From the NCBI GenBank assembly GCA_028023455.1, contig JAQFVV010012575.1:988517-1052516 (forward strand): a stretch of 64,000 nt of DNA, read 5' to 3'. The translations under genes were made by a program, and so were the position numbers. Under the pieces are notes generated by a model. That model had not been told where the DNA came from. It did not search any database and worked only from the letters and a program-made list of their open reading frames with translations. Shown piece after piece: positions 24,546 through 35,731 of this stretch (the first letter of the stretch is position 1; the number at the start of each line of letters is the position of its first letter). The DNA comes from Epiperipatus broadwayi. Taxonomy: Eukaryota; Onychophora; Udeonychophora; Euonychophora; Peripatidae.

Positions 24546-25021
24546 CGCCTTATGAGAGTGTTAAATAAATGAATACTTTCGTCTTCAATCCAAGATATAG
24601 TATTTATGCAGGAATAAAAAGGATCTCTTATTCCTACAACTCAAATTCTTTTATATGAGAAAATCGCCTTATGAGAGTGTTAAATAAATGAATACTTTCC
24701 TCTTCAATCCAAGATATAGTATTTATGCAGGAATAAAAAGGATCTCTTATTCCTACAACTCAAATTCTTTTATATGAGCAAATCGCCTTATGAGAGTGTT
24801 AAATAAATGAATACTTTCCTCTTCAATCCAAGATATAGTATTTATGCAGGAATAAAAAGGATCTCTTATTCCTACAACTCAAATTCTTTTATATGAGAAA
24901 ATCGCCTTATGAGAGTGTTAAATAAATGAATACTTTCCTCTTCAATCCAAGATATAGTATTTATGCAGGAATAAAAAGGATCTCTTATTCCTACAACTCA
25001 AATTCTTTTATATGAGCAAAT
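24546..25021 (+). repeat. Four 119-bp tandem repeats
   Basis: Units start at 24546, 24665, 24784 and 24903, each beginning CGCCTTATGAGAGTG. Units are almost identical. They alternate at one site near the end, GAGAAAAT in units 1 and 3 and GAGCAAAT in units 2 and 4. Unit 1 alone has TTTCGTC where the others have TTTCCTC. The alternation indicates a 238-bp dimer was duplicated recently. Confidence 0.95.
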
Positions 25022-25035
25022 TTAACACTTTCATA

Positions 25036-25154
25036 ATTTGCTCATATAAAAGAATTTGAGTTGTAGGAATAAGAGATCCTTTTTATTCCTGCATAAATAC
25101 TATATATTGGATTGAAGAGGAAAGTATTCATTTATTTAACACTCTCATAAGGCG
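25036..25154 (-). repeat. Inverted fifth copy of the 119-bp unit
   Basis: This is an exact-length (119 bp) reverse complement of the unit, with one or two changes (TATATATTGG for the expected TATATCTTGG). It is separated from unit 4 by 14 bases, so the two can fold into a long hairpin. It carries the GAGCAAAT version (seen as ATTTGCTC), like units 2 and 4. Confidence 0.95.
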
Positions 25155-26206
25155 CATGCCCAATTAGCTTGAAAGGCTGATATTTGAATGTAATATAATT
25201 GTAAACACGGCGCTTGATAAAATAATTGCTTATTTACTTATATTATTTTAAAAAAATGAGAAATATTTATTTCAATCATATTTGTCATTAAGTTTAAGAA
25301 GTGTGCTATTAATTGATTGGATAATAGTTAATGGATTTAAATAATATATATTTGAACCAAGTGTAATAATTTAATGAATATGCATTTTATGTTTTATTGC
25401 ATTTTATATTATTTTATAAATATGTAGTTCTTCGTATATATAATTTATTGTGTGAAATAATTACTTGTTACCTCAGATGTAGGGACCATCAAGAGTCAAT
25501 TTAGGGAACAGCACTTGCAGAAGGGTTTCATGATTAGTTCTATGAATCTATAATGTATCATTACAAATGGCTTAACCCAGTACATCTTTCTAAAATTCCA
25601 TGCTTATACTCATGTTATAATATTAGGTAATATTTTTTTATACTATCTGGTCTATGGCCAGTTTTTATCTCAGTGTTTCTGTAATAGAGTTTTTATTACA
25701 TCTTTTGATCTTGAATCATGCCTGTAAAACAGTTTGTGCCTTCCAATTTGGTAGATTTAGGAGAGTGATTTTTATCTGGAAGTAAGTTTTCATATTATAT
25801 TAGTGTTATAGGATAATTATATGCAATTTTGTTATATTTTATTTATTAATTTATGTTAGTGATCGACTCTGCAAGATAATTGTTTGCCATTTGATCTTAT
25901 TCTTCATATTGTTCTGGGCTGGTGGTTAATCCGCAGAACAATCATTGCCATTATTTTTGTATATTCTTTAAGTTTGTTTCAGTGCTGGTGATTCATCTGG
26001 TGAACATTCTTCAATTATGTTAGTTGCTCTGATGATGGTTTAAAGAAGTCACAATTACTTACTGCTCATTATTCCTTGGGCAGATGGATACACCCACAAG
26101 TATAGCACTGATCCTCATTATACAAATGTATATTTGAGTAGAGTCTCCATACATTATAATCCTTACATTGGTTCATTCCTCTTAATATTTGTTATATGTG
26201 TTCTGT

Positions 26207-27170
26207 ATAGTCTTTGTCAACTAACCTACTATACATGTAAAAATAATAAGTCAGATTGAAATCTATTTTGTTAACATTGCTATTATTTACAACTGGACAT
26301 TATTGTCAATTCTTAATATTGATTGACTTCTTTTTAAATTTCATCTATACAGTAAAAAATGATCTTAATCTAAAAGACAATAACACCACTGAAACAAAAT
26401 TATGAACAAGCTTAAATGTATTCCAAGGTTGGATAATTTTTTGTCTATTAATTATCTTGTTGTTCATCACATTTATGCTGTAAAATAGTCGACTAGCAGA
26501 CTGAATTGTATCCCATCCTTATCATGTATATAATATATTCTTCAAAATAAAGTATTAATACAAAATTAAAACAATTTATTTGCATTTGAAATGTTGTCTT
26601 CTACTGACTTACATGATGTAAAACAAAATGAAAATTTTTTGTCTGCTTTTAAAGCTTTTCTAAGTTCAGTAGATCTACTGGAAGTAGTGCCTGCTGTAAA
26701 AGTAATCAAAGTATCTCGAAACAAAACTATCAATCTTTCTAAAATATAAACGTGTGTTGAATAGAATTAATTCAATTGTCAACCTTATATGTGTACATAA
26801 TATTAAAACATTGCAAAGTAGAATAAAAACATTAATTAATTAAATACTGTTAATACCTTAGTGTTATAATCATATTTATCAAACAAACAAAGAATAAATA
26901 CAGTTTTGCAAATGCTTTTCATCTTTTTTGGCAATAATGTGCAACGTAACCTTAGAATCACGAATTGAATATGTGAGACTGGGTTACAGCAGATACTTTG
27001 TTCATATATCAATGATCAAGAATGCCAAACCAATACCCCTAGCTACCATGTTGCTGGATTCCAGGTGTCTGCCACAATGCCTAGCTTATATATATTATTC
27101 TTTAGCTAGAGTTTTGTTTCCCTCTCTAAACGGAATTAACCCTTTTTATTGAGACAATAAAGTCAATTAT
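26207..27170. other. Gene-free stretch
   Basis: No coding sequence is supported. A 74-codon plus-strand frame at 26928-27152 has no recognisable domain, signal or coding-like composition. Confidence 0.55.
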
Positions 27171-27198
27171 TTAAAGTTTAATGGCTGATCGTTGTTGC

Positions 27199-27342
<144 letters not shown>

Positions 27343-27348
27343 GTTAAA

Positions 27349-27421
27349 TGTGTTGACCAGGACACAAACCGCGGGCCAGCTGCATGGAAGGCAGTTATGC
27401 TAACCACTAGGCCACCAACGC
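27349..27421 (-). repeat. tRNA-Gly(TCC)-like SINE head or pseudo-tRNA
   Basis: On the minus strand it starts GCGTTGGTGGCCTAGTGGTT and continues with GCCTTCCATGC, where the anticodon position reads TCC. It ends with a GGTCAAC-type acceptor strand. The A-box is good. The B-box (GCGGTTTGTGTCC) is damaged compared with the usual GGTTCGATTCC. The (TAA)n tail that follows is typical of a tRNA-derived SINE. It is probably not a working tRNA gene. Confidence 0.75.
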
Positions 27422-27639
27422 TTGACTTTAAAAAAAAATAGTTTTTCACCCTTGAAAATTAAAAAAAAACATTTTTGTTTATTTGAATGCTATTGGCTCT
27501 TTGATTCATCACATGTTCATTTTGCAAGTAAACCACACCCCCTTAGTCTTTCCTAAGAAATCATCTCAACAATACAAGAATCAAACCATGTCCCTATTTT
27601 TTTTCATGACTATAAAATACAAATGCATTTCTTAATTCA

Positions 27640-28700
27640 AATTTAGCTTTTTTGCACGTAAGTGAATGCTGCATTATTTTTCTCTCATATTTTCATATGG
27701 ATTGCATCCTCTTCAGAGACTGATGGTCCAATTTACTTTTATTTTATATTTTAATCAACTTATTTAAATTAGTATGTGCCCTAAACACAATATTGATCTT
27801 TACTGCACATATTTTTCCAATTTTATTTCCAAGACTCTGTACCATCTATTTTTTTATCATTTCTAATTTTTCTGTTCTATGCATAATAATATCTCCAATG
27901 TATCTACGTATATCAATTGAATTAAATTCAGATTTTATCATATCCTGAAATATAAATTTCAAATTCTCAATCTTATCAGACTCAATCTTACATAAATGGT
28001 TGTTTCATGCAAAAATACTCTCAATCCCACACATTTATGTGACTTTGGTTTTTGATATTTTACATTGACGCAGCTCTAATACTAAATGGTTTAACAGTCA
28101 TTTTTTAATACAATGAATTAAAGCACTTTCATTTTGAAATCCAATTAGTAAATTTCGGCATTTCTTTCAGGCTCTAAAGTCCAATTTAATTCTGAGTTTG
28201 CATTTTAATTCATCAATATATAATTAATAATGGCTTGTGAAGTTTATATAAAAACATCATCTACATACCATACATATATCCAGTTTTTATATTGATCTAG
28301 TTTTGGAACAAATATATTATTCTCTTTGAATGTTAATGCTAAACTTCAAACATCTGCACTTATAGACAAATTCATTGGCTATGTTTTTGACATTTTATAT
28401 CCATAGCCTCTAAATGCAACTACAATATCATTATCAATCCAGATGAATAAATTCCGTATATTTCCTAAAGATTTATTAAGTAAAAATTCATTAATAATTT
28501 TAGTGAATTCTTTCCTAATAGCAGACTTATATAATTCCATAACATCTAAAAACCTATTCTATATTCATTCAAAATAACATTCTTAATAATATCTACAAAT
28601 TCAAACCAAGATTTAAGCTGCAAACTACCCAAAACCTAATTCCTCTTTTAATATTTGTACCATGAACTTTATGCTTCATAATAATATGCATAATCCATTC
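27640..28700 (-). pseudogene. Penelope-like element reverse transcriptase remnant
   Basis: Read on the minus strand from 28700, stop-riddled frames give KNWIYVWYVDDVFI (YVDD box near 28250-28290). Next comes NSELNWTLEPERNAEI, matching the pattern LN-xx-N-x-I-x-FT-x-E-x-E-x-N that follows YVDD in Penelope-like RTs. Further on are LKFIFQDMIKSEFNS and INIVFRAHTNLNKLIK, which fit the C-terminal RT extension (a VFR-TL--L pattern). No GIY-YIG endonuclease is evident. It is heavily decayed and non-functional. Another RT class with YVDD is possible, but the order of motifs favours Penelope. Confidence 0.55.
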
Positions 28701-31700
28701 CTATAATACTTCAAAGAATAATAATATGCATTGCCAAAATCAATTATAAACCTTAAAGGATAGGGTTTCTTATTGAAGCAGATGATCTGATGCTCAGATC
28801 GTGCTTCACAGCCCACATCCAATCTCCTACCACCTAACTGTATTTAAACCCACCTTTACGCACATATATACATAGCTAATAATATATATATTTCTTTGCT
28901 CAGTATTATAACATAAATAATGTAAACGTATGTATTTTAATTTAAAAATATTTTAATTAATAATAATATTCTCATGTGTATGCAGGCATAAATAATAAAT
29001 ATCTATATATTTCAGTGTAGGAGATTGTGAATATATTAATAAAGTTATATTATATAAGGTATTATATATGAAACTTATTATTTTTTCATATATAATTTTG
29101 TAGCCAGAAGTGATGCAATCTTGTTAAGAAGTCTCTCGAAAAACACTTACCCGGAAGATCCCTTAAATTAAAGTAAAAGATTACAAATTGGTAATAATAA
29201 AATAAACCCATTAGTGGAAATTGTCCACGCTAGCTTGTTTTAAAATCATGAGATATATTTTAAAACAATCGTTCGAGAAACTGATAACAAACTTGCATTG
29301 TTTCAAACATCTTACTAGATAAGAGTATCCGGTCAAACTATTCCAGAGAAACCTTAAGTGCTTAAACCACCTCAGGTCCAGCAGTAGTTGCTAAGTTACA
29401 GCTTCAAATTAAAAGTATATATACTGCTGGATTTGAATCCACAAGGGGAAGAGACCATTAAATAACTATGTTGTTATACATATTCCACGACAGATTTAAT
29501 TCTCACTCAATGTGTCGTGAGTAGGAAATTTCGCCTTGTCCCTCCATTCTAATATTCTGTTCCCATGAACGAAGCTCTGCATCCCGTACTACTGAACTTT
29601 ATGTATATTTATCTAGTGAAATTGAAGTGCTATCTCAAATAATAATGCTACCCTAGATCTAGTGAAATAATACCGATGGACTGATTCCTAGTGAAACGCT
29701 CTTCCAAATAATTAAGGTAAAAGAATTTTGACCGCTTATAATTTCTAAATCCTGCCTTCTCTGTAATATTTATATTTTAAATCATCTATATTAAATGTCT
29801 TCAAATATTTATTCTATAACTCTATATAACTAATCTATATTAAACCTCCTATATAATGTTTTTCTTTTCTTTTATTTTCAAGTGGCAACCAATTTTCAAT
29901 TTGATTTAAGTATTTATATTTTAAAATAAATGCCAATAGTATTCTAAAATCGCCAGCATATAATTTATTTTTGTTTCCGCACCCATCATTTACTGGGTAA
30001 ATAATTTATAATTTGATCAAAACAAGTCTTATTCGACTTGCCCAGGTGCTCGCGATTTAGATAAATAAACTAATTATATTTTTCATGTTTACTGTAGAAA
30101 AACAGATTTGACATCTGTTTTTCACATTATCCTTCCTAAATAATGCGCTATCTTTTATTCTTAAATTATATTATATACGTAAAACCCATGTTAGCTATTA
30201 CCACCACCCACTTATTTTGTAATCATTTATATATTTTCACAAGGGCATTAATTAACCAAAATTGAGATTTATTAAATGTGTAAAAAAGTAATGAATAATA
30301 TTAAGTAACATAATGTAAGGGGGAGGAGGATCTTAAGAGCTTAGTTTTATATTTTAAGTATAATTATTATCCATGTTTGCTTAGTGAAGCCATATCATTA
30401 CACCGAATATTTCATAATTTGTGGGCAATAAATATGTTTCGATAATCTTTAATCTTTAGAATTATATTTATATATTATATTATTAAGTGTTACATGCATA
30501 AAGGCCATTTTGTAGATATATATATTTGTGCTTCTTTCTCACATGGAGGCATCCATGAAGTCGGGCCCCATCGTTGTTCTCTATGTCCTTAAACCAGGCT
30601 GTAAAACCACCCTGGGGACATCCTAAGTCTTATGTGCATGCTTTAATATGGGGATCGCTCTGGAAAATCCAGCCCGATAATGACATTGCCGACCACTCTT
30701 CGTCATCCATGATTTGCCTGTACTTCATTCCAGGGAATCTTGGACTCTTTCGTTTGTCAAACCGACCCTGCCTACGTTTGCAGAGGAAATCGGTCCACTT
30801 CGTTATTAAAAATTCATGAAGCACACTCCAGGATCCATAATTGGACCAACCCAATCAGCCGCCATGCACGCACCATCTTTCAGTGTCTTATTAGTCGCCC
30901 AGAAGTATTCATAAGCCGTAATGAAATGATTTCTTTAAACAGACATATTTCCATTAGTTTAATATAAGTATTAATGCGATAGATTTAGTATCGTTTATAT
31001 AATTATTCATTACCCATCCCGCACATTATCTATAACTCAAATTTATCATAATATTGAATGTAACCTGCTTATGAAATTATTGTTGTTTAAATTAAGTAAA
31101 TGCTTTCGTCTCTGGTGGTGTAATAGTATTCCAGTAAGGTATTCTGATAGCGCTAATTTATTAAATCACACATATATATTATTGGCATAGCCACAAATCT
31201 TATGTTATCATTAAATATGAATCAAATACTTATATATATATATAATACTCATGAGGCTAACGTCGGCTAAATAACCCGACAATTTTGTTATTAATAAATC
31301 TTAAATATATATATCAAACTCGAACCATTGCTTTCTTTTAGTTAAGATAATATATTAAGTTATTACTTATGCTAAATATGACTAGATGATCTCTGCTCAA
31401 TACATAATTAATATGCTAGGTCATGAGCCTTCATTGCTCATAAAATATAGCTAGTTATTAAGTTATTCTATCATATAAGTTTAGCCTAGAGTCTTTTTGT
31501 GTCTCCGATGATCGATGCTGGCGGATGAGAAGTAAATTAATTGATGTCATCGGAATTGTTGCTCATAATGTTATAGATCTGGGAAATAGGCAAATAGGGC
31601 AGAGTTCATGAGTGTTCCTGACCTGTGTATCTGGCGCACGAGTGGATTCGAGGTACTTTTGCCTAGATGCTAGATCTTGCTAGTGAACATACAAATACGT

Positions 31701-31810
31701 TTTAATGTTAACAAACAGCCTTGGTAAAATAGCACTCCATGAATGCATATGCAAATACTTCTTGATTTCATATGAAATGATTTTTAAAATACACATTTTA
31801 TGAATTAATT
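28701..31810. other. Gene-free stretch with GC-richer patches
   Basis: No recognisable gene. A GC-richer patch at 30545-30900 has overlapping short frames on both strands (30574-30819 plus, 30630-30854 minus). The minus-strand one (WSVLHEFLITKWTDF) looks protein-like, but I recognise no family. Other CpG-containing patches lie at 29100-29600 and 31480-31680. These may be decayed LTR or retroelement sequence, but I found no paired ends. Confidence 0.5.
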
Positions 31811-33143
31811 CTTGTCAGACCTACTGATGTAATGAATAATGAATGTGAAGAGAGGCTTTTAGAGATTGAGTTTTTCATTTCAAGAGATTTTAGATCAGAT
31901 GCACGGTTGTATAGGCTTTGTCACAAAGAAGATTCTCCTTATTGTAATGCACATGGTAATTGGATAGATGTTCTTGATCATTCCACTACTGATCTTGGTT
32001 AATTAGTTTTTCCATGTTTGTATAAATTAGTTTGTCACCCTGTTAAAAATAAAAAAGATTTGCCAAATTGTAGAGACAGAGTGAAATGTGTGAAGCATGT
32101 GAAGTGTCAGCGAATTGTCAGTATTGATCTCATTCCCAAAATTGAGGGATCATGTTTCAAAGACTTAGTAAGATACTTATCAAAAATTGTTGAAAGAGGA
32201 ACAGAGTTGGAATGTTTGCAACAGAATTTTTAATCAATTAGAGGATTGATGCAAAGTTTACTAAAAAAGAGGCAGAACACATAGAACATAATCATATCCT
32301 AATGAAGGCATGTACACCAACCATTCAGAAATTCTGTGAAGATTATTTAGAAAGAAGCATTGAAAACGGAGATTTGATGGAGTGTTTAATTTCAAATAAA
32401 AACAATCAGAAGATGAACAGAAAATGTTCAGGTGGAATCGAACACTTTTAATTGATTTCGTTAAAAGACTATCATTTTACTTTTAAACTTAAGGAAGCCT
32501 GCAAAGAAGATGTAATCAAATCTTGTACTAAAACCAAAACCAAATCAGATATTGTGTAGTGTTTGAGTAAAATTGTTTGTGACAATGTACTGACTGATAG
32601 GAAACAAAGAATATCTAAAGAATGCAGAAGACAGCTTAAAGTTGAGCTCTTGCAGAGAAATGAAAACATAAAATTGGATGAAAACTTAAGCAAATATTGT
32701 AAAAAAGATATTGAAAAATTCTGTAGTGATATTAATTCAGAAAATGCTCAGGTTTTTGAATGTTTAAAATCAAACAGGAAAAAATTCTCATCTACATGCC
32801 ACAAGACATTATTCTACAGAGAAAAAGAAGTAATGGAAGATATTGAAACAGATTATACTTTGATGACAGCCTGCAAAAAATGATGATAAGTTTTGTTCTG
32901 GAAGAAATAATAGAGCAATATTCAAGTGCTTAAAAGAAAGCAAAAGTTTTTTGGATAAATCTTGCAGAGATGTGGTTTTCAAGAGACAAGTAGAACAGAC
33001 TCTATTAGCACTTGAATCCACAATTATCAAAGGCTTGCAGACTGAATATTTCTAAATTCTGTAAGCACATTCAAGTTGATGTAGAGATGGAGGGTAAAGC
33101 AATCAGTTGTCTGAAAGAATATTTCAAAGCTTTTGGTGACTAT
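31811..33143 (+). pseudogene. GLG1: Intronless GLG1/ESL-1-like cysteine-rich repeat pseudogene
   Basis: Pieced plus-strand frames give a run of cysteine-rich GLG1-type repeats of about 60 residues. It opens with NNECEERLLEIEFFISRDFR and YRLCHKED at 31832-32002. Then come LVCHPVKNKKDLPNC and CVKHVKCQRIVSIDL at 32015-32233, and KACTPTIQKFCEDY and LMECL at about 32300-32400. The rest is KLKEACKEDVIKSC at about 32485-32550, LSKYCKKDIEKFC and FECLKSNRKKFSSTC in 32563-32883, and ISKFCKHIQVDVEMEG near 33045-33090. GLG1 is a single-pass Golgi sialoglycoprotein that binds FGFs and E-selectin. Only about seven repeats are here, with no signal peptide or membrane segment. Several frameshifts and stops (TAA after GIEHF, TAG after KSDIV) kill it. 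Contiguity over 1.3 kb without introns suggests a retrocopy. Confidence 0.8.
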
Positions 33144-33740
33144 CTACTGTTCTGATTCCTCTCATAAGTGGCAGTGAAGATCATCACTGGTGGACTCCAT
33201 TCGCAGGATCTCAGCTCCTGTAGGTAACTAAGCTGATTAGAACGTTTAGCAGACTGACCCGCCCTCATTATTTTATGAAATGCCTCAATAGGCTCACTGA
33301 GGGGTTGTGTTTAAATGGGATAGACTGTATTGTGAAGGTAAAGCACACAGTTCGTTTAACTAGACTGTTTGAGCATTTTTATTTAATTATTCATTTTTGG
33401 CTGATTAATTATGCTTGCGTAAGTGCAGACCTATTATATGTATATTGAAGATTCGATTAACTAACGGTTTTAATGGCTAATAAATTGTCTTAATACTACT
33501 ACATATGTTATCATCTGTTAAAGTCAGTTATGTATTCATGTTTTCTGGCCGCCTGCTTATAATTGGGGACACTTCACTAATATTATAATTGACCAATTTA
33601 TTTAATTTTAAAAAAGAAATTTATGCAAACGTTTTCCCTTCAAACACGCTATTATTTAATAAAACAAAAGATGTCCGTTGTCTTCTTTCATATACATGTG
33701 ATTCCATTTTTATTTATTATTATTTTTTTCACATGTCATA
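33144..33740. other. Gene-free stretch after the GLG1-like pseudogene
   Basis: Homology to GLG1-type repeats stops near 33143, and unrelated, somewhat GC-richer sequence (33144-33360) follows. No poly-A run marks a clean retrocopy end. No gene is seen. Confidence 0.5.
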
Positions 33741-33826
33741 GCATCGGCCGGGAGGCGAACCCGCTACCGTTTGCAACCAACTACTTGCTTGCAAGGCGGC
33801 TGCTATGACCTCTCGGCTAACAACGC
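33741..33826 (-). repeat. tRNA-derived SINE head (class II tRNA-like)
   Basis: On the minus strand GCGTTGTTAGCCGAGAGGTC gives an A-box, and GCGGGTTCGCCTCCC gives a B-box. The ends GCGTTG and CGATGC can pair with wobble. The D-arm resembles Leu/Ser tRNAs, with a long region between the anticodon-like loop and the B-box. It is followed by ATGTGAAAAAAATAATAATAA, a short SINE-like tail. A second family member is at 49367-49446. Confidence 0.65.
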
Positions 33827-33829
33827 CTG

Positions 33830-35731
33830 ACAATTTATTACTTTTTAAAAAGCTTTAATTTCTTTCCAACCATGATGAACAATACATCTTTTTCAAACCC
33901 GTAGTAAGAACTCTAGCTGCTTTATCAAATAATTATTTATATATATAATTAGCCAAAATACCAATCGAAAACAGGTATTGAAAACTGAAATGAGTTATTT
34001 AATAATACTATTTGTTGAATTATTTTAAATCAAAATACCATTACTATAGAGTGAAATTTCAATGTTTGTTTTTAAGTATTTTATTGCTTAATTATGTAAA
34101 GTTAACAGACTTTTTTTCTAATCACGTAGCGAAAACTAATTTTTTTTTTTTTAATATTCTTGTTTCAAAAAATTTTTTATTGATTTAAAAAAAAAACCTT
34201 AGTATATTACAATAGAAATGAAAAATAAAAACAATATAAAGAATATGGCATATTTACAATTTTTTAGAATTAGAAAAAATCAAATACTACATATTTTTAA
34301 GCATACATATATACTAGCAAAAAAAAAAAAAAAATTGAAAAATTATAATTAGAACATCACACTATAGGTTTAAGCTGCGATGAATAAGTGACCGTGTACT
34401 TGTAAATATATTTGGAAGAGTAATTTTTTACCTTTCTGTTTAATTGTGACTAATTAGTTTTTAAATGTTTTTGGGTGGGTTTTTGTACCTATTGTTATAA
34501 ACAAATAAGCACTTTGTGGCCACAGAGCATAAAGTATGAGAGTGATGGTTCTTGTTTCTGCAAAACAAGTGTTTGAAAAAGAATTAATGATCGAACGATT
34601 TGTATTATTATTTGTCCCAATATTTTTATGCAGTATGACCCAGGCATCTTATAAGCTACTACATTTAAAAAATAGGTATTTTTGTTATTTTCTTTACTTT
34701 GAACATAATTGGCTATACTTTCTGTGTTGACAAGACTTCTTTTATGTAATGTAGGCAAATATTGCATATTAATTTTGAACATAAAATCAAAATATTTTGG
34801 CCAAAGAGTTCAATATTTAAATCTTATTTGTTGCCTTTTATTAATGCCCAGCATTGAAGAATCAATCCTTCATTTATGTTTGCGGAAAACTATTTTTATT
34901 CGTAGCATAATGATCATTTCTCCATTGTGCAGTTTGAAATCTTCTGAAAACATTCAATCTACATGATAATATAAACTATCAAATATAGTGTACTCATTTT
35001 GCTAGCTTTTTTAGTGTAATGTGAAACCTTTTTTCGCCAGCCTCAATTTTTTTCAGTTTGAAAAATGTGTCTATTTTAAATTTTTATTTAAAGGCATTAA
35101 AGAATTGGGTTAAAAAGACATTTAGATATTTTAAGATTAATATTTGTGTCGAAGAATTAAAGATACACAATACACCTTAACATTCTTAATATTACTTGCA
35201 AGAATTTGGGTACTTAATGACATTTTTTAATTTAATATTTTATATTACTAGGAGCAATAAGCGTCGTAACTTTGCCACAGAATAAAACCGTTCAGGTCCT
35301 TGTGAATAATAATTAGCAATAAGGATTTTAATTTAAACTTTATTTTATATTTGTTTAATTTCTCTTGATATATATATATATATTTGGAAATATGTGTACA
35401 AGTAACATTGATTTTAAATCTTGAATAAATGAAAAAAACATCATCTAAGCAAAAAATACCATAATATATTATAAGTGAATCATAATTCATTTCTTCTATT
35501 ATTTGATATTTGTAGTAGATTAGATAAAAGTATTTGGTTTCAAATTTGAAATTCTCTGCTGTTTTCTTTGCAAATTTAATCAAACATTATAATAAACCTA
35601 TTATTAATATTGTGATTTAATTTATAACATTTTGACTTATTGACTGAATTGTTTAGAACGATTCTCGTGCAAGTTACATTTAATTTCAAACTGCGATTTC
35701 CTACATTCTTTTAATAGAAAATAAATTTTAA
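33830..35731. other. Gene-free stretch upstream of the secreted-protein gene
   Basis: A+T-rich, with A- and T-runs at 34140-34200 and 34318-34335. A plus-strand frame at 34536-34730 includes MIERFVLLFVPIFLCSMTQA (from 34588), which resembles a signal peptide, followed by an AATAG/GTATTT donor-like site near 34675. With no matching downstream exon I do not call it a gene. Confidence 0.4.

Larger units (their letters stand above)
24518..25251. mobile_element. 734-bp insertion with tandem and inverted repeats and 13-bp TSD
   Basis: The left long repeat reads straight through TTCTATGTTATTTAAAAAAAG (about 19476-19496). In the right copy the same point is split by 734 bp, with TATATTATTTTAA at both 24505-24517 and 25239-25251. 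Inside, CAGCCTTTCAAGCTAATTG (24521-24539) is inverted at 25161-25179. Between these arms lie four 119-bp direct repeats and one inverted copy. There is no coding frame. The tail from 25180 to 25238 is outside the inverted arms and includes GGCGCTTG. The structure recalls non-autonomous elements with central tandem arrays (Helentron/Pearl-like) or foldback elements. A 13-bp TSD fits neither well, so the class is left open. Confidence 0.85.
23007..26206 (+). repeat. Long direct repeat, right copy (candidate 3' LTR)
   Basis: It begins TGTAACCTTATATTTTGG directly after a purine-rich tract, as a 3' LTR would. It matches 18018-20433 to GTGTTCTGT. Without its 734-bp insertion it is about 2.47 kb. 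It does not end in CA, and no clear 5-bp target duplication is visible, so LTR status is not proved. Confidence 0.75.

Noticed and set aside
24546-25021. Regular repeats as a CRISPR-like array
   Set aside because: Units are contiguous 119-bp tandem repeats without unique spacers, in animal DNA with no cas genes.
26928-27152. 74-codon plus-strand frame
   Set aside because: No recognisable domain, and it lies next to a SINE and microsatellite. Treated as non-coding.
30574-30967. Overlapping 70-80-codon frames in a GC-richer patch
   Set aside because: Frames are open on both strands because of local composition. No domain, signal or paralogue was recognised.
33741-33826. Functional tRNA gene
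   Set aside because: Stems are imperfect, a second diverged copy has the same non-tRNA 3' extension, and both have A-rich tails, so a SINE is the better reading.
35248-35583. 111-codon minus-strand frame before the secreted-protein gene
   Set aside because: Its composition (Ile/Lys/Tyr) is that of random A+T-rich DNA, and it includes a TA run.
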